Below, in pieces: positions 1 through 13,181 of a stretch of 64,000 bases of DNA. Positions within the stretch are counted from its first letter, which is position 1. Each line of letters opens with the position of its first letter. The stretch is taken from the NCBI GenBank assembly GCA_914767715.1, contig OU612066.1, positions 14,637,001 through 14,701,000 on the forward strand. The letters run 5' to 3'. The DNA is from Membranipora membranacea. Taxonomy: Eukaryota; Bryozoa; Gymnolaemata; Cheilostomatida; Membraniporidae. The notes beneath the pieces are model-generated. The model ran no database searches, was not told where the DNA came from, and worked only from the letters and a program-made list of their open reading frames with translations. The translations under genes and the position numbers were made by a program.

Positions 1-3000
1 ACGCAACCAACTTCAACAATCCCAACGCTCTTGACACTCAATGTGAAAACTCACTCAAATTCATTCCTGGCATTCAGTAAACTCTTAATACATGCACTTG
101 CATCCGATGTGTGATCAGTGGAAGACAAAACATTTCAGCCTATAGCCCATGATTTAATGTCAAGATCTCGCTGTCATTTAAGGGACGGGTGTCAATAATT
201 CTGAGACTAGGTTTGAGTTGAAAATTCACCAAAATCATTTGACTAATGGGAGCAGGTGTGAGTTGGAACAATGGCTGAAGCATTTTATGAAATTGGTATT
301 CCATACTCAGACAACAAACTGTTAACATTATTAGGGTTTCTCCCATCCAAAACCTACTTATTGCTAAGTGAAACACCCAGGTGTGTTAGTTTCCATCACA
401 CAGATACGACACTGATGATGTGAAAATACAAGGCGCCAGACATTTATCCAAACAACACTCCAAGGTCAAAGTTCGTTGAATCCGAAGTCAATTAACTAGA
501 TTGTCTACAAGCTGCGAATTTGCCGCTCCCGACGACTTTAAAATTCCATAGGCCTACCCATCACAGACACCTGTTCAAAGTTATCTGACCTCTGCTGTTT
601 GCGAATTACATTAACGTTGTTTTACATCTAACGGTACCAAAAAGGAGAGGCTTGGGAAACTAGTGGGTAATATTCTGATGAAGAATGTCTTGAGTGGTGT
701 GGTGATATTTGAGGATATGATGGCACACAATCATAGCTCAGCGGTTGACATTCCTACGACAGGCGCTCAAGAGAGAAGGGATGAAAAAACAAGTTTGTAA
801 AATGGTCAATATTATCTGCTCGACCAAAGACAAAATTTCCAAAAGGGAAACATCAAAGAGGTTCTGATTTAAGTCGATTCAGCCTCGCCATCACGCGGTA
901 TACTCCCATAGTCAACCATCATAATCACCTACAAGCTACCTCAAATACAAAAGTTAGCAAGCTTTGATTTTCCAATCCAAGGACAGCTAATAGGATAATT
1001 GGATGATTTCAAGCTTGAATTTACATGAGATTGATTGAAGGGCTTGTTGAACGGCAGCCAGCAGAGAGGATTAAGAATGGTGCATGAGCACCACAGAGTG
1101 AATGGCAATGTATGCTAATAGAGTTAAAAGGTGATGGAAATACTTTTTGTTGGACTCTGCTCTTGCCAGTCATGACCAGTAATAAAATTAGAACTGCATT
1201 TAGAAGCTGCCAATGAGCTTATTTTCAGGTAAAACCATAACAGGAATATCTGTCAGTTATTATTAGATATGTTTTCGTTATGAGCGAGCTGACGGACACA
1301 TATTCTCTCTGTTGAACTGAAGCAGAAAAAAACTTCACCCTTCCTTTTATTTTACCAGCTAATATTGTGATAAGATTCCCTGTATGTCCATATTATTGTC
1401 ATCATCCTCACATTTTTTGGATAAAAATGAGAATAAAAGCAAAACTTGTCGAACTTTTGAAATTGACATAGTATCAGCGAAAACTTTTCGTCTATGGACA
1501 TAAGTTAGTTATGTATGGGAGTTTCTGCGATGGTGTATATGTAATAGAACTGAGTTGAGAAGGTGAGAAGGTTGAGAGGGTGTAGGTAGCAATGTCTAAC
1601 TCATAGGCAGATCAGGTAAGGCTAAAAAGTCATGTCAAGTCAACTTCAAGCAGATGACAATGACAACCCGAGACTACGAAAACAGCAAACACACGTGACA
1701 TAACTTTGCAATTCTAGATGACTATGTAAACAAAATTCAGTAACAATGTGTTGGTTTTCCGTTTCGATAGTTTCAGGTTGACATTTTTGGGTCTAACTTA
1801 CACTTCCAGCTTATTAGGGACAGCTTTGCGTTTATACTTTCCTGTCATCGTCATAGTAAGCGTTTGCATCATACTTTTTACTACCCTGTCTCATTTTCCG
1901 ATATCCAATCACTGAGCTCGCTACCATAAACCATGTGATTCAGGCAGAGCGTGCCACCAGCTTACTGTTGCTGTGTTAGTCTGTATTAAAGAGAGGAATG
2001 ACACGGCTAGATAATAAAAATAAGATCAATACAAGATGCTGTCAATGTGACAAAACACTCCACATAGAGAAATCCTTGATGAGTAATATGGCTTTAGTAT
2101 ACATACACTGTCATCTGGTACATACATATCTCAACTTATCATTTCATTTAAGTCAAACGATTTGAATCTACGAGCTTTGATTGAAACAAGCAGTGATGCT
2201 GCATGTGCATTGACTTATTGAAGACCTAAAGTTTTGCTCAGTCCACCAGTGATCAGTAGCATCTCAGTGCCAGGCCTCACAGGTCACTTGGTGGTGAACA
2301 ATCAAGATGGGTCTGACAAGTATATAGTGACAATAACTTCTATTACAATATCTAGTTAACTGGACTTGTAGTATATTACTGTCGGAGAATAACAGATTTA
2401 TTAGACTGGACGGGGTTTTGGCTCAGACTCCTTCAGTCTATACTATTGACCTGGATAGCCTAACCAACATAAACTAACAACGATAATTTTATGACCTTAC
2501 CTCCGCGAACAAATGTATAAATTTCAATGATGATGATCCGTGATAGGCTGTTTATTATAATTTCCCTCCTTTTAGAGCACCAACCTGCAACAACAAAAAG
2601 TACAAGACACTACATTTTACCCCGGTTGCTGACCTTCATACATAAAGAAAACACTCCCTAACTTGCAAATAGAACTCCACATCATATTGTATGCATTGCT
2701 ACCTCAAATATTGTATTACTGCACTCTGACCATAGACAGAGTGTATTGACACATGAGTTCGCTTGATTGACACCTGTTCGTCACAATGGTCAATATTGGT
2801 GAACCAGGGTTGGTTTCCCGACACTCTATCATTTATTGCAAGTAGTAATTGTGTCTACACAAAGATTTAAACATCAGTCAGACAGTTAACAAATCCCAGT
2901 CCCAGTTCCCATCACGCGTCAATCGAGTTTTGTAATTTTGCATCCAATATTCACATTGTTATGCATACAGTCCTGCTAGAACTATTCTGATAGTCAAAGG

Positions 3001-4358
3001 TACTTACCAACTACCAAAGTTGCATGAAACATGTCTTAAATCTTATTCACAGAGCATGATATCTATGTAAACCTTAACCTGCTTTATACTGCAGGTAGAG
3101 GAAGAGACAGTGTCATAGGGGTATGAAACAGATCAGCGAATGAGACCCAGAGGATTTCAGGCCTACTTTGGAGTGTAGTTTCCTTATGTCAATATGTGAG
3201 AGTTGTCAGGTTGCTAGACTAGCCAGGACAAGTGGCTGACAACAGTAGTGTATTATTAGAATCCAATCTTGAAAGGGCTAGTGAGAGCACAAAGATGTCG
3301 TGACACGAATCAGTGTTGGAATAAAGTTAGGGGACTCCTCATAAAAAGGCACTTTGATGTTGGTAATGCCAAGTTAACAAAAGTTTTGTGAGTTATAACT
3401 TTGTATTCTCTAGCACTCACAACAACTAAAATGCTAGCATATTGCTCCTTGGACATCGTTGGGCTGATCATCAAGCAAGATGAGTACAGGGCTGGTGGTG
3501 CTTGCAAGCAGACTCCTTTGTGACCATTCCACCCTTCCAAAAACCTCCAAACACACATGTATCGATAATGGGAGAAATAAGGAGTTATCACTCATGTGAT
3601 GAAGACATTGAAAGGTGTCATATTATAGTGAATCAAGGAGGTAGCTCTGAGCAGGGAGAACTCTCCCTGCTCTGAGGCTGAATAAATGCATTGATTGTAA
3701 GTAAGTAAGCAGCATTCTTTCATGGTGTTGTTCAGTTGGTTGGTGTTTCTTTTTCTTCTCAAGTGGATGTTGGAAGGAGACCAAGTAGACATGCCTGCAA
3801 GCCATAGTGGTCCATGGCTGGCATAATCATAGCAATAAACACTCATAAGCTATACTCACACCACTTGTAGTGAAATTCCTGAGTATCCAGTTATTTTTTA
3901 ACAAGGTATTGCTTATATCTAGCTCTCCATTCAGCAAATCTCTCAGGATATCCAAGGAAAACAATATAGCTGCTCCCTTTCATATATGTTGTGATTCGAA
4001 AATAATGAGACTTGGAGTATTGATTGACAGAGCTTATAACCGATTTATTATTACAACTGAGTTTATTATTCATTTACTATAGTTATCAAATATTTTGTGA
4101 GGGTTATCTACTAGCTTTAAAGAAACACTTTTTCCTATCAGTTGCAACACTGTAATAAACAGAAATTTATCAAAGTTGTTTGCACATGTATTTCAAGAAG
4201 ACAACTCCCAATTTCTCAGCGACAAATACCTGTTATCACCAAATGATCAAATCAAATATCTTCTGAGTAAATGATCTCTTTGACCGAAGGAAGCAAAATT
4301 GAATTGAGAGAGGAATACGATCTCTGAAAGGATTATTCACGTTTATTTGACTAACATC
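1..4358. other. Intergenic, no supported gene
   Basis: Both strands were read. Open frames are short (under 100 codons), show no recognisable domain, and do not join through plausible splice sites into a longer product. The only structured element noticed is the flanked palindrome near 3.65 kb. An exon of a gene lying further left cannot be excluded. Confidence 0.5.
3645..3676. repeat. 18-bp palindrome with 7-bp flanking direct repeat
   Basis: The palindrome CAGGGAGAACTCTCCCTG (3652-3669) lies between two exact copies of CTCTGAG (3645-3651 and 3670-3676). The arrangement matches an insertion with a 7-bp target-site duplication. It belongs to the CAGGGAG/CAAGGAG palindrome family found at about eleven places in this window. 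Confidence 0.75.
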
Positions 4359-4625
4359 AGGTCAATACCTGGCTATGCCGACCCAGCCTTGTATTCGCTT
4401 TAAGGAGATCACAACTGTGAGAGGCTAGAAAAAATCCAAAGAGCTGCCCTGAAGATTTTAAAGCCTGACCTAGAATATGAGCAAAGACTGGAATGTTTAC
4501 ACATTCTGAGGCTCTGTGACTTCCTTTTTGACATGTCCTATGCTCAATCTCTTAAGATTGTTGCTAACGAGTCTCACTCTCTTCTTAGTAAGTTAATTTT
4601 ACCAAAACATCCTCTCGAGTCTTGA
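4359..4625 (+). pseudogene. Broken non-LTR retrotransposon reverse-transcriptase C-terminal fragment
   Basis: Translating from 4359 gives the pattern RSI..YADPALYSL, a stop (TAA at 4401-4403), then in the same frame CERLEKIQRAALKIL and a leucine-rich stretch ending at TGA 4623-4625. This is the typical conserved stretch after the reverse-transcriptase domain of CR1/Jockey/RTE-like LINEs (RS.LEYA.PVW....ERIQ.RAL.II). No upstream RT catalytic region or endonuclease is present, so it is a dead, 5'-truncated copy. Family assignment within LINEs is uncertain. Confidence 0.7.
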
Positions 4626-5281
4626 GCTAAATTTATTTTTAAACTCAAGCTATGTTGTAACCAAAAACGATGTAAGTACTGTTTTAACTTTTTCATGACC
4701 CACTATGACAACAGACTAATTTACAAGGAATAAATTTTTAGTTGCTTTTAAAAACTTTTTCACCACACATGCCACACCATCGCATTGCATTCAATACCAT
4801 CGTCTTTGATGATGACTAAATTAAATAAAATTATTCCAATCCAGCCAGCCGGCTATATCCCAGTTGATCTTCCAATCAGTTGTCCCTGCTACATATGAAT
4901 TGTGACATAAGTAAGTCTTTTTTTATATTAGCTAGCCTCATCAATGGGATTGGTAGCAATCACAACAGAACACACATCCTCACCCCTAAAATTATCATCA
5001 CATCACATTAACTGAGATAATAGGCCTACCTATTCCTATTGATAAGTTTGGACATCTCTACAAATATATACCACCACAAAAGTCAGTAATGGCAAAATTT
5101 CACCAATTTTTTATTATATCTGTGTGCATTGTGCAAATGCCGGTGAGATAAAACAGTGCAAATTATCTGTACTGCTCCTGAACCTTTTACAAAAATTATC
5201 TCAGCGTGAGATGTTGTAATTAGCCCCTAAATTAAAGTCAATTTAAAAAAAGATAATGAGAAAGGTCACGGGTTTGCAATA

Positions 5282-5314
5282 CATGTACCAAGGAGTAAAA
5301 CTCCTTGCATGTAC
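5282..5314. repeat. 19-bp palindrome with 7-bp flanking direct repeat
   Basis: The palindrome CAAGGAGTAAAACTCCTTG (5289-5307, 8-bp arms) is bracketed by exact CATGTAC repeats at 5282-5288 and 5308-5314. It is a member of the same family as 3645-3676, here in the CAAGGAG variant. Confidence 0.75.
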
Positions 5315-5524
5315 TAAAGTTTCTTCACTCATAGTTCGTGTTTAAATCAATGACTCAATAACTTATCTCGCTCACAGCAGGAATCAGTGTCTATATTAGC
5401 AACTCAAAATATTTAAAAACAAGATAAGCTCATTGTGGCCCATTGTAATGTTAATTTTCAAAACAAATGCCAACAAATCCTCCCTGGCAGCACACACTCT
5501 ACGCAACATCACATCACATTAGCA

Positions 5525-6052
5525 ATGGGAGACTTTCCTGCGAAAGAAGTGACTATTGGAGTGGGAGTTAGTATAGCAGGGGTAGTTATTATCACAGTTG
5601 TGGTGGTGCTCTTGTGTAAACTTTGCAGCAAAAAGACGAAGACAGGACAAAGCAGCAGAACAAGAAACTCGGAAGATAGGTAATAATTTACAATATGGAA
5701 CAATATATAACATTTTTTATACGGTTGTGATCGGTAAAATTCAATGATGAAGCACAGGAAGATGTGACTTAAATAACTTGTTGTTTGCTTGTTTCCCCCG
5801 AACATATACTACAAGATTTTCTATAAATGCTATGCACTTCAAATCTGGGTGAAGCTTAAAAATCAGAATTCTTGTTCTCTCTTTGGAAGTCCACCCAATG
5901 CAAAAAAATTAATGAGACGTGAGGTTTGAGGGTAGTTCCTTTACTTTGTTTATAGACAGCAAACTGAGGAGACGGATGTAACTGAAGACCCACCAACAGA
6001 CGCTGCGGCGTTTAAAGATGACTTCCCATTCGATCTTTATAGAGCAGCGTGA
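5525..6052 (+). CDS. Small single-pass membrane protein (83 aa), unknown function
   Basis: This is a two-exon model: 5525-5679 and 5956-6052. The donor is AG|GTAATA and the acceptor TTTATAG|A, joining an AG|A codon, and the frame stays open to TGA at 6050-6052. The predicted protein has a short acidic N-terminus, a very hydrophobic Val/Ile-rich membrane segment at about residues 10-31, then a basic CKLCSKKTK patch at 31-39. The tail is rich in Asp, Glu and Thr and ends FPFDLYRAA. The positive-inside rule puts the tail in the cytosol, and Cys31 and Cys34 could be palmitoylated. There is no cleavable signal peptide. The frame is open for 30 codons upstream of 5525 but holds no ATG, which supports this start. 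I do not recognise the family; the N-terminus resembles synaptotagmin or syndecan-like anchors only in general composition. It converges on the SLC20 gene, whose stop is 630 bp away. Expression is unproven. Confidence 0.5.
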
Positions 6053-6681
6053 AGGGATACCTTGCCATTCTACCCCAATCAGTTATGAAGATCTCTATCA
6101 TTACACCAAAATTTTTGTTTCTACTCAGGAACTGAGCAGTTTGTTTATATTTTTGTGATAGTTCGATTATTTGGATTGTCATCATTGGCAACCATTGATT
6201 CATATCAATGTTTGTAACAATTAGTACTCACATATACCTACCTTTATAATTGTGAAACAAACAGCTTTATGTAATTGACTATAGCTATTGTACAGAATAT
6301 TGTTGTGAAAAAAAATTGGACTAAAAATATGTTTAGAACTCCTTTGCTTAAATCATCATAAACAACCTTTATATGAAGGTAAAGAGCACAACTCCTAATT
6401 ATTGGAACATACAAAAGTTGATAAAATTCAAGAGGGGATGTATTGATTGCCTATTACCCCTGCACAAAGCTGCCAGGTTCATCATACCTCATAAAACTAA
6501 ATATACCTGATGCATTAAATGCATACTGTAATGTGTATCATGTTATCTGTTTGTATCGCAACAAGTATGCCCCATGTTGTGAAGTAGTAAATATCAGTGC
6601 TTCATGGCAAACGATATCAGAGCCAACACATTGGCTAGGAAAATCATTTTCAAAAAACTTTTACTAGAAGAAGGAAGCAGT

Positions 6682-9600
6682 TCAAGTCAGCATTGTTTCA
6701 TTCATTAATGTACTGTTAGCCATAGGCATATCCCATGGAGGCCCTAGTGGAGGCACCAGGTACTGCAAACCATAGAAGACTCCAGCGCTTACAGCTCCGG
6801 CAGCGGGTAATGTCACTACCCAAGCTATAATGATATTTACAAATAGTTTCCAGTCGACGTTATCTTTAGACCTCACTCTTCCTACGCATACTACAGAGCC
6901 AACTTTACAGTGTGTCGACGAGATGGGTATCCCGATATTGGAAGCTATCAGCACAGTCAGAGCTGATCCAATCTCTATACTAAATGCACTACAAAACAAT
7001 AATATACAACAACTCATCAGAATACATTTTATGAATTGCCGTGATATGTCGTTGCCAATCCAAAAAGTAAATGTTTTATGATAGATAGAATAATAATAAT
7101 TATTTTTTAGTTTGTTTTCCTCTAAATAATAACGTATGTTCCACGGCTATACCAATGAGTTTAATTTACAAGTCCATTGCCTTCACATTTGGTCATATAT
7201 ACTGATAAGTTGGCACATAGTTTTAATTGCCACTGAGGTATAGTCTTATTACATATCAGTATATTAATATATATTATATTAATTGCGAATCCTAGTTGTG
7301 TTTCATCTTTTGGTATTGAATAACATTACAAACTGATAGCAATACAAACAAAGTATTAGCTTATCACTCAATAATAATTCACATCAGTATCATATAGCAT
7401 CTGCTGTCTGCTCCTACATTTACTTACTACTAGATTTATTATGTTATTTGTAGTTGTCTAATTTTTGCATTGATAAAACCAAGGAGGAACAGAAGTTACT
7501 GTTACTCCTTGATAAAACGGATCAATAGATCACATTACTCGGAGCAAAATAATTACTCACTACGGAGAAAAATACATCCTATAGGAGCATTCTCAAAAAA
7601 TGGTCTTACTATATCAGTAATGTGTATTACAACCATACTACCATATCCCAAAGGTTATGAAAGATGAATAAGAAACACACGTTAGTTGAGAAATGAGGAG
7701 TCTTTGCTTTAGACCTGATATCGCACAAACATATTTCCAATACACTTCTTACCTGCTTGGTGTCACCCTAGTGAGATCATTGCCCATAGTTTCCATTACT
7801 CTTCTACCGAGAGCCCACAATCCGACAGTTATTCCTACTCCTCCATACAGCAAAATCCATATAGGAGTCGCTGCTTTCTGTAAAACGCTGCCTTCTATTG
7901 AGATCAACCAGACGGCCACCAGAGGGCCAATCGCGTTACTACAATAATAACAAGTTATATCTGATTAGAATTGTGAACATCAGAATGTAGATCTGTCTTA
8001 ACTACTTTGTCAGACAAATTAAGTGATTTGGGGCTGTAATCATGGTCAGCGCAGGTGCTATGGACACAGCACCTTTCAAGAACTCAAATTGGAAAAACCC
8101 TAAATAAAAATGCAGTCATTTGTTGCATGACAAAAATGTTTTCAGATATTTTTTACAATCATATCTCAACAAGTCTTTGTGAAAATTTTGTAAAAATTTA
8201 ATCGTACCAAAATTCTAAAAACCAAAAAAGGCCACCAATTTTCACCACTATTTCATCGTAATGAAGCTATGTATTATTCATCTTCAATCTTTAGTTCAAA
8301 ATTTATGAATTATTGTTCAATTATTTCTCATCCATTACTCACCTCACATCGTTACCACCATGAGCAAATGAGCCAAAGATAGCGGTGAGGATTTGAAGCT
8401 TAGAGAACAGGCTGGCCACTTCTGGAGGGTCCTCCACTCCCTCACGAGCTAACTCAATCGATGATTTCCCAGGTGACTGTGTATCGCTAGAGCTATCTTC
8501 TTTCTTAGGTTTCTTTTCCTTGTTTTTCTTTTTCTACAACAAGATTCCAAATAACAAAAGTATCAGTGACTGCCTTGTCTGTACAGCATTGGAGCTTAAA
8601 ATTAAAATTTAGTTTGATTTAGGCCTCTTGATTGTGTACAAAAATCTTGATTTCAGTCAAGCAAGTTTCAAACAGTGCATTGTAAGGAAAATGTGAAATT
8701 ACAAAGAAGTTTTTGTTAATGTAATAAATCGGTGAGTAACGACTGGGCACCTTTTTAGATGTCTTCTTAAAGGTTTCAACTGTTTCAGCTTCTTCGTTGG
8801 TCTTAGATTTGTCCTCGGCATCAAGTTTCTCTAAAGGTGCTTCTTTCAATGTCTTCAACTCCTCTAGCGAAATGTAATGGTTCACATAACAGAAAAACAA
8901 ATACACTTCTCGACTTCACAGCCTGATAGCTCTTGGACGTTAGGGTGCAAAGATGTGCAATCAAAGAGTCAATATAACTTAACAATCTCAAAAAAGACTC
9001 CTACAAAACTTTAAAAACAGTAATGACATCATCTTATCTGAAAGGGGTATACCTGATGCATCGTTAAAAAATAATAGAATCCATCATTTAAGCACGCTCA
9101 ATGAGAACAACTGTGGCTAAAACCTATCATATCTTTATTATAAGCTGATGCCAGCATGTTTTCTGAAACATAAATTTAGAGGCTCTTGTCTTTCCTCTTT
9201 TCAGGCCAGGATAATTGGGCTATAGGTTGAAAATAGCAATGCAAATGCCATTCTGAACATACCTATTATTTTCTTTCTTTGCCAGGGCACAAACACCAGT
9301 TTGACAACAATTCCAGCAATAGTTCCTGAGCCAAGAGCTATAATCATTGTCCCCCAAAGTGGTATACGGTCTAGATAGAGCTCTGAAACAATGGTTGTAC
9401 ATCCATCATTTGCTCATAATCACATACTATTGTAAGGATATCTTTCCAAGCAGCCGGCAGCCACAGTTTCATATTCTGTCATTCTGATAGTGAGAAGTAG
9501 TAGTAACCTTAAAAATGATCATGACAGCAACATGATCCTACTTGAATCATGGAGGGTGGGACATGTCCCACCCACGTGTCCAATCCTTTCTACTTGAGTA

Positions 9601-12600
9601 TGGAGTTTGATCCTCCACCGCCACATAAACTCTGCAATCTTGATTATGAGACTAAATTCTTCTAATCCGGATGTCCACACCTGCCTCAAAGTGTACAATA
9701 TGACCTATAGTGTAAAAATATTCGGCGGATTTTGAATTTGCCATTTCACTCATTTCACTCACCCATTTCAAACATACGGTAGTTATTATTTCCGCTAATC
9801 AATAGATTATGTTAAAAATAATGATTGCTTCATCAGACAAAGTAAAAAATTTGCTAATGTTTTGACTTGTGAATTCAACAATGATTGGACTGGTCCTTAA
9901 ATTTAAATCCATGAATAGTTTCATCCTGTAGAGTAGTGAAAATATACTCCCCCCCCCCAAAGAGTTCATTGTTGCCACAATCCTTTTGTAACTATAATTA
10001 TAAATCACTCACGTTCTGGACCTTTGTAGAATATTGAGAACATATTTACAACTAGCGTCAAGCCATAAAATATCGGCAGTAGCTTTAATCCACCAACCAG
10101 CTTGTCTACCTAGACAAAAAGAAGACAAAGGTGTTAGAGCAGGGAAAAAGACACAACACTACCAATTACATGTTTGTATTGTCTTAGTCTAAGTGCTATG
10201 ATGACTGCGATTGCTGTTTTTGACATTATACAAGCAAACATAAATTTGGAATGAATGATTGGCAATGCAACGCCACAAGCACGCACTTGAAGCCGTCTGA
10301 GCACTAGTTTTGCCTAGAACATAACTCTTCTTACAGTATGGCCAGGCAGTTTGCAGATTGACAGATCAATAGGGCAGGGTTTGGCTTTCCCGGTTAAGTT
10401 GGGAGGCTTTCTAGCCTCTGACCAGGTACAATATTGTGATTTAAATAAATGTTTGCAATGATATGCATCAAAAACAATAGGGGGTCATAATGGTACTATT
10501 ACAAATTACATCATAAGGAACTTTCTAATCGCATAAGGTTTAAGCTGATAAGATCCACATTTTCCTTGTAGAATTTTCAAACAGGTAAAAGTACACCACA
10601 ACGGAGAAGATGAATGTGAATAAGAAGCGGATATAGAAATGCTCAGGTAGGACATTCCAAAAGCTAATATCCGCGGACTGACCCTATCTCAAGTAGCCAT
10701 GATCCAGCAAATTAACCTAAGTCAAGGTCGAATATTTGAGTTTAGCGGAACGCTAATCTCGGTATTACAAGTGAAGTACCCGCTATTTTTCACCCAGATT
10801 TCTGTTTGCAGCAAGATAAGACAATTAGCCGCAAAAGCATTTAGCCATGTTTGAACAATGATACCACGGCCAGACACGGTATCAGGTTCATACAGGTTAG
10901 AAATCTGAATTTGTTTACTCTGTTGCATAACTTACCTTCCTTAGAACAAGAAACTTGATTACAAGGAATAACAGTATAGACACAAGTCCACTCAGTAGAG
11001 GTGAGATTACCCATGATGCACCTAAAACAAGGAGACATAATTTGTGCTTTTGAGTGCTAACGATGATATCATTATGCGTTGAAGTATCTGTGTTGCTTTA
11101 GCTTACTCTGTATTCTGAACAACTTGAGTTGCAAACCCTTCTTTGTAAGGTGGGAAGGGTAAACCCTCTAGACTCCTGAACTTTAGAATCAAGTATATAA
11201 ATCACTAATTTAGTAATGTTTATGTTTTGACCATTAAATTGTAGAATTAAGCTAGGATTTAGTGAAAGCAATTGTACCAACCTATGAGTCCAATTTGTGT
11301 CCAGTTTATCCCATCTGTGCCTTGAGCCACCAGAGCAAAGCCGAGCGTCGCACCTACAATACTGTGTGTACCTGATACAGGCAGCTTTAGAACTGTAGCT
11401 ATAAACAGCCATAGAGCAGCACCTGCAGAGTAGAAGGAGGGCCATATAAATACAGTGTGAGCTGGTTAATTCAAACTTTATAATTCTGAACTACTCTTAA
11501 TTCGGACCAGGAAAATTGGTCCCTTCAGCCAGATCTCAATGTATTCTAGTGCCACTTAATTCAGGCTCTGCTTAATTAGGGCAAATCTTTGTGGTCTCAA
11601 GAGGTTTGAACTAAGTGCACTGCACTGTAGATAAGAATAACGATAAGTTCAAAAAATAAGAGCACTTACACAGAAACGCATGTGTACTATAAAATGGGAA
11701 AACGTGAAAATGTGAGATGGGTAAGAAATGTGAGATGGGTGATAGGGCATAGTCTAAGTGCTCAGACAGCTACAAGAGCGAGTTTGTGACATGACTTTAT
11801 CAGACACATAGGACTGTTTGATAATGAAGTGACACAAACTCGCGCTTGCGGCCATCAGAGTACTAAGACTGTATATATATATAGCATGTTGTCAACAGAA
11901 TCTAGTCTTCAAACAACTGGTATCATCGGTATCTGCATCTAGCAAGTCTAAGTGCTCAGACAGCTGCAATGCAAGTTACTGGCATTAAAATATCAAACAC
12001 TCAAAATGAGTGTTTGATAACGTAATGCCACTTACTCACATTGCAGCCGTATGAGCACTTAGACGAGCATTTATCATACGGTTTGATTTTCACAAATAAG
12101 ATTATGTTTGAGTTGACAAACTATTGCTGACTTTTTACGATGAAGGGTCGATGGACAGAGCACATTACCTGTAAGTGCTGCAAGATATCCGACAAGCAGT
12201 ACCTCCAGAGAGTCACCGTAGGCATTAACATCTAATATCCCTTTCCGAATAGTGTCAGACACTCTGGCACCTTAAAACAGTGATTGTATGATAAAAAAAA
12301 TCGAAATATAATAGAACGCTTAGCCTATGTATATTATGCATTTTACTAATATGTTTATTACTGAAACTTACCTGCTTAGCAACCATTTGGCAACGAAGTA
12401 CAACCTAGGTATTGCGTTTCTTTCCAACTAATTCAATTTATTGCGCTTCCTAACAACTCATTCAATTTAGTGCGATTATGGTCCTACCAACAGAAGTGCT
12501 TAAGAATGGGTTTGGGGGATGGGAGACGTATGGTCTCAGATAAACAAGAATTGCTGTCTCAGAATGCATAGGTCCTAAATGATGAATTTACAAAACGATT

Positions 12601-13181
12601 AAATTCCAAAATGATAGATTTCCATCATGATACATACATAAAGGGCACATTTGAAAATACAATGTTTTGAAAATGTTTGTAAAATTACAATTTTGCATTG
12701 CTTGACATATTATAAACATAATATCAGTTTAGGGAAAACATTATCATTTTAGAACGCTCAATTTTGAGCAAACAAATTGAGGAGCTCAAGATATATTACA
12801 TAATAAATCTGACACGATGAACATGTTATATCTTGTCTCTTTATCTAGCCCGGACAAATCGGTCAACCCAATCCTATTACGATTGTGGTTTCATTTCAAT
12901 TGAGAAAATACCAAGCAAAATCAGAATTTAACTTCCAATGAAGTCTCCATAAGCATTGAATCAAGAAATATAGCAGACTCACCAAGTAGAATTGCTCCTA
13001 ATGTCTCAAAGATTGTTCCTAGAATACATGCTTGTCTTAGAGTCATCACTTTGGACCCGACAGAGGTCGCAAAAGAGTTGGCCACATCGTTGGCCCCCAA
13101 TGCAATGGCAAGTATGAATGATACCACAAAGGCAGTGGCTACAATCCAAATGTTCTCTGGAGGTATTAATGGATCAGCCAT
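6682..13181 (-). CDS. SLC20A1/2: Sodium-dependent phosphate transporter, SLC20/PiT family (complete, 10 exons)
   Basis: Coding exons on the minus strand, 5' to 3': 12983-13181, 12169-12270, 11282-11422, 10936-11021, 10013-10109, 9263-9382, 8751-8863, 8343-8533, 7753-7938 and 6682-6988. All junctions are GT-AG and all phases agree, giving 513 aa. PiT proteins carry inorganic phosphate with sodium across the plasma membrane. Both copies of the family's inverted-repeat signature are present: GANDVANS at residues 29-36 and GGNDVSNAIGPL at about 345-356. Further PiT-typical stretches are [20 protein letters not shown], the [13 protein letters not shown] motif and the C-terminal [16 protein letters not shown] block. 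Exons 7 and 8 encode a charged Lys/Glu-rich cytosolic loop, the part that varies most in the family. The N-terminus is short, as usual. The ATG at 13181 begins just before the first helix. Three foldback MITE copies lie in its introns. A 5' non-coding exon was not identified. Confidence 0.95.
7473..7518. repeat. 32-bp palindrome with 7-bp flanking direct repeat, SLC20 intron 9
   Basis: At 7480-7511 an inverted repeat begins CAAGGAGGAACAG and ends CTGTTACTCCTTG: 13-bp arms with one mismatch and a 6-bp loop. Exact ATAAAAC repeats flank it at 7473-7479 and 7512-7518. Its longer arms show that family members share terminal bases but differ inside. Confidence 0.75.
9554..9573. repeat. 20-bp perfect palindrome, SLC20 intron 5
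   Basis: GGGTGGGACATGTCCCACCC is its own reverse complement with no loop. Its centre GGACATGTCC also fits the p53-family half-site RRRCWWGYYY. No convincing flanking duplication was found, so membership of the CAGGGAG family is uncertain. Confidence 0.6.
10186..10308. mobile_element. Foldback MITE copy A, SLC20 intron 4
   Basis: The left end AGTCTAAGTGCT followed by a GATGACTGC stretch pairs imperfectly with the right end GCCGTCTGAGCACTAGTTT. It is the most diverged of three copies of one element in this gene, recognised by the shared left terminus. No target duplication is clear. Confidence 0.55.
11751..11870. mobile_element. Foldback MITE copy B, SLC20 intron 2
   Basis: The element starts AGTCTAAGTGCTCAGACAGC and its right arm read in reverse starts AGTCTTAGTACTCTGATGGC. 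Arms of roughly 55-60 bp cover the whole 120-bp element, so the transcript could fold into one long hairpin. It carries no coding potential. Confidence 0.75.
11945..12064. mobile_element. Foldback MITE copy C, SLC20 intron 2
   Basis: The left arm begins AGTCTAAGTGCTCAGACAGC and continues TGCAATG; the right arm is its near-perfect complement. The centre is a CAAACACTC...GAGTGTTTG hairpin. It lies 75 bp from copy B and about 100 bp from exon 2. This is the best-preserved copy and therefore probably the youngest. Confidence 0.8.
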
